From the NCBI GenBank assembly GCA_963815665.1, contig CAWFHN010000006.1:400632-464631 (forward strand): a stretch of DNA of 64,000 nucleotides, read 5' to 3'. The stretch is from DASUPK01 sp963815665 (GTDB taxonomy: Bacteria; Actinomycetota; Thermoleophilia; Solirubrobacterales; 70-9). Position 1 is the first letter of the stretch, and each line of letters starts with the position of its first letter. Below the pieces are notes generated by a model. The model did not search any database and was not told where the DNA came from. It was given only the letters and a program-made list of their open reading frames with translations. The position numbers were made by a program, and so were the translations under genes. This document shows, in pieces, positions 35,074-43,153 of this stretch.

Positions 35074-36519
35074 TCACTTCAGCTCCTCGAGCGAGTCGCG
35101 CAGCCGGTCGAGCATGGACCAGAGATCCGGCATCTGGTCGCGGTCGGCGACGATGCCGAAGTCCATCTTGCCGCGGTAGCTCATCACCGTCATGTTGAGT
35201 CCCATGCCGTCCGTGATCACCGACACCGGGTAATTGGCGACCAGCTCCGCCCCCGCGCAGTAGAGGGGGAACTGGGGGCCCGGCACGTTGGAGACCACCA
35301 TGTTCCAGGTCGGGCGGCCGCGCCCACTGGTCGAGATCGCGAACGTAGCGCGTGCCGCGCGGGCGAAGACCGCCGGCGGGATGAAGTGGTTGGTGTCCTG
35401 GAGGAGCTCGGCCGGCAGGGCCCGGTGGTGCTCCTTCATCGCGGCGAGCGCCCGGTGGGTCTTCTCGAGGCGCCGGACGGCGTCGGGCTCGTTGGTGAAG
35501 AGGGGGGCGCTCATCAGCATGATCCGGTTGCCGAAGGTCCCCATCTGATCGTCGGTCCTGACCGAGACCGGCACCTGGACGACGAGCGGATCGGGCGGCA
35601 GCTCGTCGTGCTCGAGCAGCCAGCTCCGGACCGCCCCGGAGCAGATCGAGACCACCACGTCGTTGACGGTGACGCTGTGCTTGTTCTTGACCTCCTTGAC
35701 CTCTTCCAGGTCGAGCTGGCCGAACGCGAAGCGCCGGTGCGGCGAGATCCGGCCGTTGAAGCAGGTCCTCGGCGCCTTGAAGTGCGTATGCGCCAGCACA
35801 CCGCTTTCCCGGCTGCTCACCGCCCGCGACAGCCGGTCGGCCACCTTTGCGACCAGGCCGGTCCCGGGGATCCCGGCGAAGACCGGCGATTCATCGAGAT
35901 TCGGCAGAGCGCTCGGCAGCGAGCGGAGGATCCGGAGCGGGTACCGCGGGAATCCCATCAGCCCCCGGGTCAACATCTCCAACTCTGTCGGCTGCCGGTC
36001 CGCCCCGTTGGCGTCGGGCTGCGGCCGCTCCCGCCCCTCCGGCGCGAGGTCGAAGAGGGCGCCCATGATCTCGGCACCCGAGAGCCCGTCGACCATCGAG
36101 TGGTGGATCTTGGTCAGGAGCGCCTTGTGGCCGTCCTCGAGTCCATGGATGAGATAGGCCTCCCACAGGGGGCGCCCACGGTCGAGTGGACGGGAGACGA
36201 TCCGCGCGACCTGCTCGGCAAGCTTCTCCTTCGCACCCCCGGGCGGCAGGGCCAGCTCCCGGACGTGGAAGTCAAGATCGAAGTTCGGGTCGTCGAGCCA
36301 GTACGGGTAGTCGAGGCCGAATGGGACCTCGACCAGCCGCCAGCGAAGAGGTGGCAGCAAGGGCATCCGCTCCTCGATCAGGTTGCGGATGTCGGCGAAC
36401 GTGAGCTCGCCGCTCTCGGTGGTCGACGGATCGAGGATCGTCAGCCCGGCGACGTGACCGGTCTGGTGCGAGCTCTCCAGCGCCAGGAACTGCGCGTCGA
36501 GGCTGGTCAGCTGGCGCAT
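35074..36519 (-). CDS. Wax ester synthase / diacylglycerol acyltransferase (WS/DGAT)
   Basis: A 481-residue condensing acyltransferase. The active-site motif HHxxxDG is present (KIHHSMVDGLSG, His at 139-140, Asp 144). RPLWE and VVSNVPGPQFPLYCAG are further conserved marks. It transfers an acyl-CoA chain to a fatty alcohol or diacylglycerol, making storage lipid at the membrane. It is followed by a thioesterase-like gene in one operon. Its start is 83 bases from the divergent DoxX gene, with tandem palindromes in between. Confidence 0.92.
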   Translation of the reverse strand: MRQLTSLDAQFLALESSHQTGHVAGLTILDPSTTESGELTFADIRNLIEERMPLLPPLRWRLVEVPFGLDYPYWLDDPNFDLDFHVRELALPPGGAKEKLAEQVARIVSRPLDRGRPLWEAYLIHGLEDGHKALLTKIHHSMVDGLSGAEIMGALFDLAPEGRERPQPDANGADRQPTELEMLTRGLMGFPRYPLRILRSLPSALPNLDESPVFAGIPGTGLVAKVADRLSRAVSSRESGVLAHTHFKAPRTCFNGRISPHRRFAFGQLDLEEVKEVKNKHSVTVNDVVVSICSGAVRSWLLEHDELPPDPLVVQVPVSVRTDDQMGTFGNRIMLMSAPLFTNEPDAVRRLEKTHRALAAMKEHHRALPAELLQDTNHFIPPAVFARAARATFAISTSGRGRPTWNMVVSNVPGPQFPLYCAGAELVANYPVSVITDGMGLNMTVMSYRGKMDFGIVADRDQMPDLWSMLDRLRDSLEELK

Positions 36520-36546
36520 CTGGCGATTCTAAGCTGGCGAGGTTTG

Positions 36547-36572
36547 GCAAGTACTTGTGCGGGCAAGTACTT
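36547..36572. promoter_or_regulatory. Tandem palindromes upstream of doxX
   Basis: Two copies of GCAAGTACTT at 36547-36556 and 36563-36572, 16 bases apart. Each contains the perfect 8-base palindrome AAGTACTT. They lie 30-56 bases before the DoxX ATG and 28 bases or more from the WS/DGAT ATG. The pattern suits a MarR/HxlR-type regulator. No such gene is adjacent. Confidence 0.55.
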
Positions 36573-36602
36573 CAACCAGACTTCGACCTCAGGAGGATCG
36601 CA

Positions 36603-37115
36603 ATGGATCTCGCATTGCTCGCACTTCGTGTGGTGGTGGGCGCCCTGTTCGCCGGCCACGGCGCCCAGAAGCTCTTCGGCGTCTTCGGCGGCGGCGGCCT
36701 GCAGGGCACCGCCGGGATGTTCGACCAGATCGGCCTGCGGCCGGGCTGGCTCCACGCTCGAGTTGCCGGGACGGCCGAGTTCCTGGGCGGCCTGCTGATC
36801 GCCCTCGGCCTGTTCACCCCGTTTGCCGCGGCGGTCCTGATCGGCGTGATGACGGCGGCCGTGATCACCGTGCACCTGCCGAACGGGATCTGGAACACGA
36901 ACAAAGGCTACGAGTACAACCTCGTGGCGGCGACGGTCGTCTTCGCGCTGTCGGGCGTGGGCGCGGGCGCCTGGTCGCTCGACAACGCCTTCGGTTTCGG
37001 CCTGCACGGAACCGGATGGGCCCTGGGCGCGCTCCTGGTGGGCCTGCTCGGCGGCGCCGGAGCCGTGATCAGGGGCCGCACGGTCGCCCGCCACGAGCCC
37101 CATCCGGCGTCGTAG
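36603..37115 (+). CDS. DoxX-family membrane protein
   Basis: A 170-residue, four-helix membrane protein. ALLALRVVVGALFAGHGAQKLFG with FEQ-like FDQIGL and GTAEFLGGLLIALGL match DoxX/DoxD-like quinone-related membrane proteins. The ATG at 36603 follows AGGAGGA at 6 bases. In actinobacteria DoxX proteins pair with superoxide and thiol-stress proteins. The substrate is unproven. Divergent from WS/DGAT. Confidence 0.85.
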   Translation: MDLALLALRVVVGALFAGHGAQKLFGVFGGGGLQGTAGMFDQIGLRPGWLHARVAGTAEFLGGLLIALGLFTPFAAAVLIGVMTAAVITVHLPNGIWNTNKGYEYNLVAATVVFALSGVGAGAWSLDNAFGFGLHGTGWALGALLVGLLGGAGAVIRGRTVARHEPHPAS

Positions 37116-37234
37116 CGGCAAGGCGCCGGAGCGGGACGACCGCTGGCTCGAACGTGGGTGGAGCCGTCACCTATCGCGCCTCGAGACGGCGCGGTAGGGT
37201 GGCTTCCGCCTGCCTCGATAAGGAGAAGGAACTC

Positions 37235-37813
37235 ATGCTCGGTAAGCCGTCCAAGAAGCTCAAGAAGGAGCTGCAGGAAACCGGAAAGCACGCCAACGCG
37301 ACGATCGTTGAGATCGCAGAGAAGGGGATGGCGGTGACCCGCGGCGCCGAGGGCGTGGTCTCGAACACCGAGATCGCCCTCAAGACCCGTCTGCGCGTGC
37401 AGCCCGACGACGAGCCAGAGTTCGAGGTCAAGAAGCGGTTCAGCTTCCCCCAGATGGCGGTCCCCGCCGCCGGGCAGACCGTGCCGGTCCTCTACGACCC
37501 GCAGGACCACGACAAGATCATCGTCGACTACTCCGCCGAGGCCCAGCAGGGGGCGGCGTTCGCATCGGCTGGCATCGACCCCGGCCAGATCGGCCAGCTG
37601 ATGGAACAGGCACAGCAGCTGCGCGCCCAGGCCGGGCAGATGCAGGGTGGGATGCCCGGCATGGGCCAGGTCCCCGGCATGACCCCGCCGGCACCGGCCC
37701 AGCCTCAGGCGGATCCGGTCGAGCAGCTGGAGAAGCTCGCCAAGCTGAAGGAGTCCGGCGCTCTCACCGAGTCCGAGTTCGAGGCCGAGAAGCAAAAGAT
37801 CCTGGGGCAGTAA
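37235..37813 (+). CDS. SHOCT-domain protein
   Basis: A 192-residue soluble protein from ATG 37235 (AAGGAGAAGGA before it). The first part is beta-rich (GKHANATIVEIAEKG, TRLRVQPDDEPEFEVKKRF, VPVLYDPQDHDKIIVDY), then a Gln/Met/Pro linker (about 115-155). The C-terminal SHOCT helix pair (DPVEQLEKLAKLKESGAL, TESEFEAEKQKIL) occurs in oligomerising proteins. The first part resembles the small OB-like domain of DUF3592-type proteins. Function is not known. Confidence 0.75.
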   Translation: MLGKPSKKLKKELQETGKHANATIVEIAEKGMAVTRGAEGVVSNTEIALKTRLRVQPDDEPEFEVKKRFSFPQMAVPAAGQTVPVLYDPQDHDKIIVDYSAEAQQGAAFASAGIDPGQIGQLMEQAQQLRAQAGQMQGGMPGMGQVPGMTPPAPAQPQADPVEQLEKLAKLKESGALTESEFEAEKQKILGQ

Positions 37814-37909
37814 GACGGCTTCGCCATCAGTCGCGGCCACAGGCGGCCACCCATCACAAGTCGCTCCGGCCTTCGGCCTGCGCTCCTGAGTGCAGTGGCC
37901 TGGTGGCCG
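37814..37909. other. Intergenic region with several short hairpins between convergent genes
   Basis: Contains ACGGCTTCGCC and CGCGGCCAC (37815-37840), also found in similar order at 7683-7709, and two GGCC-based hairpins (ccGGCCttcGGCCtg near 37867-37881 and GTGGCCTGGTGGCC near 37895). It probably terminates transcription from both sides. No gene seen. Confidence 0.4.
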
Positions 37910-39262
37910 CTAGTGCCCGAAGATCAAGGGCAGCTGTAGCCCGATCGCCAGCGCGGTCAGGGCCAGAGCGGTGAGGCGCTGATAGGGCCGGACCGCGAGC
38001 GCTGCCAGGGGCAGGAACCAGATCAGGTACCAGGGCAGGAACCAGGTGGTCGTCACCAGGACCGCCGCCGTCGCCCAGCCGGCGTTCTCGAGCCAGTTTC
38101 CGCCGCGATAGACCCGCACGAGCAGCAGCGCAACCGTCGGCAACAGGACGAGCATCCCGATCCTGCCGAGGGTGTGGGTGCTGATGCCCAGGCCGAGCAC
38201 GTCGTTGATCACCCCAGGGACGTCATTCGGCGTCTCGAGCCGAGCGTCGTGCTGCAGCACGTGCAGAAGGCTGGAGACGTGGGTGCCGAAGACGAGCAGA
38301 GTGGCGATCACGACCACCGCGCCCGCGAGCAGTCCCCAGAGCAACGCCCGCAACGGCCGCCGGGAGCCGAGGAGGGCGAAGGGGAGCAGGACGATGGAGG
38401 AGCTCTTCACGGCAACCGCCACGACCAGCGCCGCCATGCCGGATTCCCGCCCGATCAGCAGCATGTAGATGCCGCCCAGGGCGGCAGCGAGCATCAACAG
38501 GTCGTTGTGGGCGCCGCCGACGGCGTAGGCCAGCAGGACAGGGTTGAGGCCGAAGAACAGGGTCGCCGGCAGCGCGGGCCGGCCCAGGCGGGTCGCGCAC
38601 GCCCAGACCAGCGCGACGCAGGCGAGGCTGGCGAGCGCGGCCGCGGACTTGAGCAGCCAGATCGCGGTCGTGAAGCTGACCGCTCCGAGCGGCAGCGTGC
38701 CAATGGTGAAGAGCGGGCCATAGGCCGTCGTGTTGAGCGGCCAGCCGACGTATATGTAGGAGGGATCGGTCGGCGCCGCCGAGAGGGGATGGACGTAGGG
38801 GTTGAGGTGGTGGATCGCGTCGAGCCGCGCGTAGCCCACGTAGTTGAAGATGTCGCTGGAGAGCAAAGGCGGTGCAATCAGGAAGAGCAGATGCAGCGTC
38901 AGGATCGCTGCCACGCCGATGCGGAATCGGACCGAGTCCGCGAAGAGCAGCACCCCGAGATAGCAGACGCCGAGAATGATGAAGAGGACCGCGAACTCGG
39001 TGCCGCTCAGCGAGAGCCCGATGCCGTGGAGCGGGCCCCTGATCGAGGTTGGGAGCCCGTGGTGGATGTGGAGGGTTGGCCCGTAGTGCTTAGCCGCGGC
39101 GCCGGCCGCCATCATGAAGGCGGAGACGACCATCCCGCCCAGGAAGGCGTTCGCAATCAGAGCGCGATAGCCGGCCCTGATCCCGGTCAGCGAGGGGACC
39201 GCCGGAGGGGCGACGACAACCGGCTCGATCGCCGGATCAGCGGTTCCGGGAAGCGACTCCAT
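37910..39262 (-). CDS. GT-C membrane glycosyltransferase, MptB/GT87-like mannosyltransferase
   Basis: A 450-residue protein with about 12 hydrophobic helices. LLSSDIFNYVGYARLDAIHHLNPY, in the first extracytoplasmic loop, matches the Asp-containing motif of polyprenol-phosphate-mannose-dependent transferases (MptA/MptB family). WPLNTTAYGPL and TWFLPWYLIWFLP follow. It would add mannose or a related sugar on the outer face using a lipid-linked donor. It follows another GT-C protein by 27 bases in the same direction. Confidence 0.75.
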   Translation of the reverse strand: MESLPGTADPAIEPVVVAPPAVPSLTGIRAGYRALIANAFLGGMVVSAFMMAAGAAAKHYGPTLHIHHGLPTSIRGPLHGIGLSLSGTEFAVLFIILGVCYLGVLLFADSVRFRIGVAAILTLHLLFLIAPPLLSSDIFNYVGYARLDAIHHLNPYVHPLSAAPTDPSYIYVGWPLNTTAYGPLFTIGTLPLGAVSFTTAIWLLKSAAALASLACVALVWACATRLGRPALPATLFFGLNPVLLAYAVGGAHNDLLMLAAALGGIYMLLIGRESGMAALVVAVAVKSSSIVLLPFALLGSRRPLRALLWGLLAGAVVVIATLLVFGTHVSSLLHVLQHDARLETPNDVPGVINDVLGLGISTHTLGRIGMLVLLPTVALLLVRVYRGGNWLENAGWATAAVLVTTTWFLPWYLIWFLPLAALAVRPYQRLTALALTALAIGLQLPLIFGH

Positions 39263-39289
39263 CGGCGCGCGAGATAGTAGAGCGGACCC

Positions 39290-40780
39290 TTAAGGCGCGC
39301 TCAGCCTCGCCGTGTGCGGCATCCGAATCAGGTAGGTGCCCTCGGAGGACGTGAACGCGGGCCGGAAGCCCGCGGCCTCCAGCCGCCGGATCGCGGAGGG
39401 CAGGTGGGTGATCACCGCTCCCGCATGGATCCTGTGCAGAGCGTCCGCTAGATGGGACGCCGTCCCTGCTCGAAGAACCCGGTAGTTGTCCTGGAGCTCC
39501 TGTGGCGTGTATTGCTCGAGCCAGCCGTTGAGGACGACCGGGGTATCCGGGGAGCGCCAGTTGATGTAGGAGCCCACACCCGCGTAGGTGACGATGCGCC
39601 CGTGGCTCGGCGGATGCGCGATCGCGTAGTCGGCAACCGGTAAGCCGAGCGTCGGATCGTCACGGGCCGGACCGAGAACCACAGCCCACACCAGGGTCGC
39701 CGCGGCCGCGGCCGCACCGAAGAGCGCGACCGGGCCGCGGATCGGCGTCGGACCCCGATTGGGCGCTGTCCAGGCGACCTGCAGTGCGAGAACCGGGCCG
39801 ATGAAGACGATGTTCCGGATCGAGTAGCCGGCGAAGACGAGGAATCCCGCCGTCACCAGCAGGGTCGTGGCGCGGCGCGGTTGCGGTGAGCGGACCCACA
39901 TCCACGCGGCGAAGCAGGCCGCCAGCGAGAGGTAGACGACTGCCAGCGGCGAGCTGAACGCCGACTCCCACTCGGTGCTCGCCAGCGAGATCGCCTGGTT
40001 CTGGAAACTCAGCAGGTAGTCCCAGATAGCCGCCCCGAGCGGTGTGGCGACCGTGACCGTCACGGCGGCGAGCACGACGAGGAGACCGAGCACGGCGATG
40101 CGCGAGAGCGAAACTGCGCCGGGTATCCCGCGCCAGTTGTCGATCGCGAGCCCGATGGTGGCGAGTCCGAGAAGCAGGAAGCCGGCGATGAACCCTCCGT
40201 GAAGGTTCGCCCAGAGCGCGAACAGCACCAGGATTGCGAGCGGCGCCCACCAGGCGTGTCGCCCCCCCGTCCTCGCTCCTCCCCGCTCCCGCCAGAGCAG
40301 AACGAGCAGGGCGACCAGAACGGTGAAGATCAGCACCGTGAACCCGGCAGCGCGGGGATGGATCACGGCGAGGACTCCCGGGAAGTAGAAGGCGGCAACT
40401 GCGACGAGCATCGGCCAGCCCTTGTGGCGGCAGATCCACAGCAGGAGCGCCAGCGGCGCGGTGATCAGGACGGCGTAGAGCACCGTCAAGCCGGTGGGGC
40501 CGAACACCTGCGAGACGCGGAAGAACGCCAGCTCCGAGAGCCATTGCTGGTTCAGCCAGGTCCCTCCCTGCGAGATCGTCGCGAATGGATCGTGGGTGGC
40601 GAAACCGTGCTGGGCGACGAACCGCCCGCTCATCAGCGACAGGTAGAAGTCGCCGTTGTGAAAACGGTCCAGGCAGAGGGCGAGCGCGCCGACGAGCACG
40701 ATCAGGGCGCCGATCAGGGCCCAGGTCGATCGCGAGGTCAGCCGCCCGCGTGAATCGGCGGTTGCGTCGGGACTGCGCAC
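39290..40780 (-). CDS. GT-C-like polytopic membrane protein
   Basis: A 496-residue protein with about 11-12 helices and a C-terminal soluble part of about 110 residues. DPFATISQGGTWLNQQWLSELAF in the first loop is a lipid-sugar-transferase-like motif seen in actinobacterial membrane glycosyltransferases. SYINWRSPDTPVVLNGWLEQY in the tail occurs in the same family. The donor and acceptor are unknown. It heads a two-gene operon with the MptB-like gene, which suggests a shared surface-glycan pathway. Confidence 0.65.
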   Translation of the reverse strand: MRSPDATADSRGRLTSRSTWALIGALIVLVGALALCLDRFHNGDFYLSLMSGRFVAQHGFATHDPFATISQGGTWLNQQWLSELAFFRVSQVFGPTGLTVLYAVLITAPLALLLWICRHKGWPMLVAVAAFYFPGVLAVIHPRAAGFTVLIFTVLVALLVLLWRERGGARTGGRHAWWAPLAILVLFALWANLHGGFIAGFLLLGLATIGLAIDNWRGIPGAVSLSRIAVLGLLVVLAAVTVTVATPLGAAIWDYLLSFQNQAISLASTEWESAFSSPLAVVYLSLAACFAAWMWVRSPQPRRATTLLVTAGFLVFAGYSIRNIVFIGPVLALQVAWTAPNRGPTPIRGPVALFGAAAAAATLVWAVVLGPARDDPTLGLPVADYAIAHPPSHGRIVTYAGVGSYINWRSPDTPVVLNGWLEQYTPQELQDNYRVLRAGTASHLADALHRIHAGAVITHLPSAIRRLEAAGFRPAFTSSEGTYLIRMPHTARLSAP

Positions 40781-40864
40781 GGGGCGGGTATTCGTAGCGG
40801 TTTGGCCGGTCCGATTGGGTCACCGAGAGGTGAAGACGGTCGATTTGGCCCAAAAATCCCTGAT

Positions 40865-40892
40865 TTGCAGGCGTTTCAGCATCTGCTAACAT
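40865..40892 (+). promoter_or_regulatory. Candidate sigma-70-type promoter for the zinc-ribbon gene
   Basis: TTGCAG (40865-40870), 16 bases, then TAACAT (40887-40892), about 108 bases before the ATG at 41000. The transcript would carry a leader that includes the hairpin at 40903-40923. Confidence 0.4.
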
Positions 40893-40902
40893 GTACGTCC
40901 CC

Positions 40903-40923
40903 GCCGGGCCATGGAAACCCGGC
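40903..40923 (+). promoter_or_regulatory. 5' leader hairpin
   Basis: GCCGGG (40903-40908) pairs with CCCGGC (40918-40923), loop of 9 bases. It lies in the leader of the zinc-ribbon gene and could slow transcription or stabilise the RNA. Confidence 0.4.
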
Positions 40924-40999
40924 ATTTGCAGCGTTTTCGCGCAGTTCTTCCACCAAAGGCAGCCTTCGCGAACGCAGCACTCGACCGCGGAGGTAACTC

Positions 41000-41383
41000 A
41001 TGTCCAAGACCACAACCGCCCCCAGAACGCGCGCTCGCGCGCCCCGCACACGGCGCTGGACCTGCGCCGGCTGCGAGGTGACCGTGCGCTATGCCGCAGG
41101 CAGCAAGTCCACGCCCCGGCGACCCGAGGGGTGGACCAAGGCGGGCGGCCAGTGGCTGTGCCTGCACTGCCAGCGCGAGAAGGCCGTCGAGAAGGCGACC
41201 ATCGGCGCGAACGGTGACGGCTGGGCCTCCCGGCGCCAGGCGCTGCTGGAGTTCGAGCTCCGCCGCAGCCCCGAGGAGCCCGACGGCGTGATCGCCAAGC
41301 GCGCCAACTGCTCCACGGGCCATGTGCGCAAGGTCCGCGAAGAGCTCGAGCGCGACGGCAAGCTGCGCAAGGCCGCCGCCTAA
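41000..41383 (+). CDS. Small zinc-ribbon plus helix-turn-helix protein
   Basis: A 127-residue basic protein with ribosome site GGAGG before the ATG. C22 and C25 (TCAGC), then C54 and C57 (LCLHC) form a four-Cys zinc ribbon. The C-terminal part (about 80-122: QALLEFELRRSP, GVIAKRANCSTGHVRKVREEL) reads as a helix-turn-helix. The pairing suggests a small DNA-binding regulator or a transcription-linked protein. It stands alone between two divergent/convergent regions, just upstream of the riboswitch. Not recognised as a named family. Confidence 0.7.
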   Translation: MSKTTTAPRTRARAPRTRRWTCAGCEVTVRYAAGSKSTPRRPEGWTKAGGQWLCLHCQREKAVEKATIGANGDGWASRRQALLEFELRRSPEEPDGVIAKRANCSTGHVRKVREELERDGKLRKAAA

Positions 41384-41435
41384 CCGGCGCGCGGGACCGC
41401 CTCGTTAACTAGCCTGGTTTCAACCTGTCCCGATC

Positions 41436-41585
41436 GGGTACGGGTTTCGCAATTGCACCTGCCGAATCGCATGGCTGACGAAGCGTGCGAACGGGGGAAC
41501 CAACTGGAGCTCAGCTCCGTGGGCGAATCGGTTTATCCGTAGCGCACTCTTTCAGCGCGAGCCCGTCAGCTAACCCCGTAGGCCC
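41436..41585 (+). ncRNA. c-di-AMP riboswitch (ydaO-yuaA type)
   Basis: Contains, in order, the conserved core segments of the ydaO aptamer: GCCGAATC (41461-41468), GGGGGAACCA (41493-41502), GGGCGAATC (41521-41529), and the signature 3' segment GTCAGCTAACCCCGTAGGC (41565-41583). The 5' GGGTACGGG (41436-41444) pairs with CCCGTA and CCC (41575-41580, 41583-41585) to close P1. Known riboswitches of this class bind cyclic di-AMP and usually control K+ transport or cell-wall hydrolases. Here the ribosome site AGAGAGG (41591-41597) lies 6 bases after P1, so control of translation is likely. The next gene is a 42-residue peptide. Confidence 0.92.
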
Positions 41586-41602
41586 GAGAAAGAGAGGTTG
41601 GC

Positions 41603-41731
41603 ATGGGCACGTTGATCGATCATCTGGCGACCGATCGAATCCGGGGAGGACGCCTCATCCTCGCGTACTCGATCGGGGCCATTTTCGGCATCGCCTTGGC
41701 ACTGGTCGCCCTCGCGGCGGCCGGCCCGTAA
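41603..41731 (+). CDS. Small membrane peptide under the c-di-AMP riboswitch
   Basis: A 42-residue open frame from ATG 41603, with AGAGAGG 5 bases before. The N-terminal half is charged and amphipathic (LIDHLATDRIRGGRL), then one hydrophobic helix (LAYSIGAIFGIALALVALAAA) and GP before TAA. This fits a single-pass membrane micro-protein. It lies directly behind the riboswitch, and the only gene downstream is convergent, so it is the only protein the riboswitch can govern in cis. Not recognised. Possibly a regulatory subunit of a membrane transporter or wall enzyme, an inference from c-di-AMP biology. Confidence 0.75.
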   Translation: MGTLIDHLATDRIRGGRLILAYSIGAIFGIALALVALAAAGP

Positions 41732-41769
41732 GGAGCTGCCGCACTCCATCCTGATCTGAGCCAGGGCGT

Positions 41770-43095
41770 CTAGCGGCCGAGCGCGCCCATCCAGGCGAAG
41801 AGCGCCGCGTTTGCCGCGTGCAGCTGGAAGCTGCCCTTCGGGGCGCCGGCCCTCGACGCCTTCTTCCCGTACCAGGTCCGCAGATAGAGGCCGTGCCTGT
41901 CGGTCGCGCGGTGTAGTGCGCTGCGCGCGCTCCGTTGCGCGATCCCGTACCAGTTCGCGCCGTTGTCGGCGCGGGCGAACTCGAGCATGGTGCGCGCGTA
42001 CCAGAAGTCGAATTGGGGACCCATCCAGAAGCGGCGGTAGACGGCCAGGGTCGTGGCGGCGAGCTGCTCGGCCCGCTGGCAGAAGGTCTCCTTGCCGGTC
42101 GTGTCGCAGATGATCCTGTGGGCGAGAATCATCGGGCCGTTCACGTAGGGCATCGGGGAGGGGGCGAACGGCGGGTAGTTCGTGCTCGCCGATTGGCCCT
42201 CCCCCGGGCCCGGTGTCGCCCCGCCTGCGGCCTCGAGCTTGACCGCCTCGTCCGGATTCGCGGCGAGAGCCTGCTGATCCGCCGCCGCGGCGCCCGCCGT
42301 CGGGGCGCCGGTCGTCGTCGTGGTCTTGCCGTAGGTGCCGGGGCGGCGGAGCCGGGCATAGAGCCCGGTCGTCGGGTCCGTCAGCCAGACGTCGGCCCAG
42401 GCGATGTACTTGAGCGCGTCGTCCAGATAGTGCTTGTCCTGGGTGATGGCGTAGAGCCGCGCGGAGAGGAGCGTCCCTCCCGCCAGGGACTCCCCCGCGT
42501 AGAAGCTGCGGTTCGTGTTCCACCAGAGGCCGCCCGGGCGTCCCGGTGTCGTGTCCCACCCGGAGACGCTGATGAAGTTCTGTGCGATCTCCGCGTCGGT
42601 CAGGTACCGGCTGTTGCCGGTGGCGCGATAGGCGTCGAGGAACGCCAGCCCCCACCAGCCGTTGTCGTCGAACCAGGTCGTCTTGCCTGCTTCACGCTGG
42701 CGCGGCTTGGGACCGAAGCCCGGAACCGGTTCGAGGGCGGGGTTCAGATAGCGCTGGGCGCCCCAGGCGAAGCGGTTGAGGTTGTGGAGATGCCTGCGCG
42801 ACGGCCGAGCGATCTCGAGCCCGCTGAGCGCTTCGAACAGCGGGACGCTCTGCCAGAGACTGGCGACGTTCCCCCTCGTCAAGGTCGCCCTGTACCAGTG
42901 AAGGCCGTGGCTCCACCAGCGATTGGTCTGCTTGACGCCCTTGTTCGCAGCTCTCAGATACCGGGCCTGGCCGTGGCTGAGGGCGTCCGCGTCGGTGGGC
43001 CGGCAGGCGACCCAGGCGACCGCGAGAGCCACGAGTGAGACGAGCGCTGCAACCGAACGTCTTTGGACGAGTGACACGCCTACCCCTCCAAACAC
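41770..43095 (-). CDS. Exported glycoside hydrolase family 76-like protein (alpha-1,6-mannanase type)
   Basis: A 441-residue secreted protein. Signal peptide of about 38 residues (SVAALVSLVALAVAWVA). The (alpha/alpha)6 barrel shows WFDDNGWWGLAFLDAY (about 139-154), the adjacent Asp pair that is catalytic in GH76, plus ALDAYRATGN and WWNTNRSFYAGESLAGG. A Ala/Thr-rich insertion lies at about 255-310. Members cut alpha-1,6-mannan. Here it may act on mannan-like wall polymers. The GTG at 43077 is another possible start. It is convergent with the riboswitch peptide gene. Confidence 0.82.
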   Translation of the reverse strand: MFGGVGVSLVQRRSVAALVSLVALAVAWVACRPTDADALSHGQARYLRAANKGVKQTNRWWSHGLHWYRATLTRGNVASLWQSVPLFEALSGLEIARPSRRHLHNLNRFAWGAQRYLNPALEPVPGFGPKPRQREAGKTTWFDDNGWWGLAFLDAYRATGNSRYLTDAEIAQNFISVSGWDTTPGRPGGLWWNTNRSFYAGESLAGGTLLSARLYAITQDKHYLDDALKYIAWADVWLTDPTTGLYARLRRPGTYGKTTTTTGAPTAGAAAADQQALAANPDEAVKLEAAGGATPGPGEGQSASTNYPPFAPSPMPYVNGPMILAHRIICDTTGKETFCQRAEQLAATTLAVYRRFWMGPQFDFWYARTMLEFARADNGANWYGIAQRSARSALHRATDRHGLYLRTWYGKKASRAGAPKGSFQLHAANAALFAWMGALGR

Positions 43096-43153
43096 GTTAC
43101 GGCGGGATTTGACGCGGCGCGAGAGGCGGTTCGCTTACCGCGTGGGGGAGTCC

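Noticed and set aside
38174..39277. Plus-strand open frame of 367 codons
   Set aside because: Antisense to the GT-C protein; charged low-complexity sequence, no motif.
41485..41754. Open frame of 89 codons over the riboswitch
   Set aside because: It runs through the aptamer core and gives an Arg/Gly/Pro-rich product. The 42-codon frame in another phase has the ribosome site and a membrane helix.
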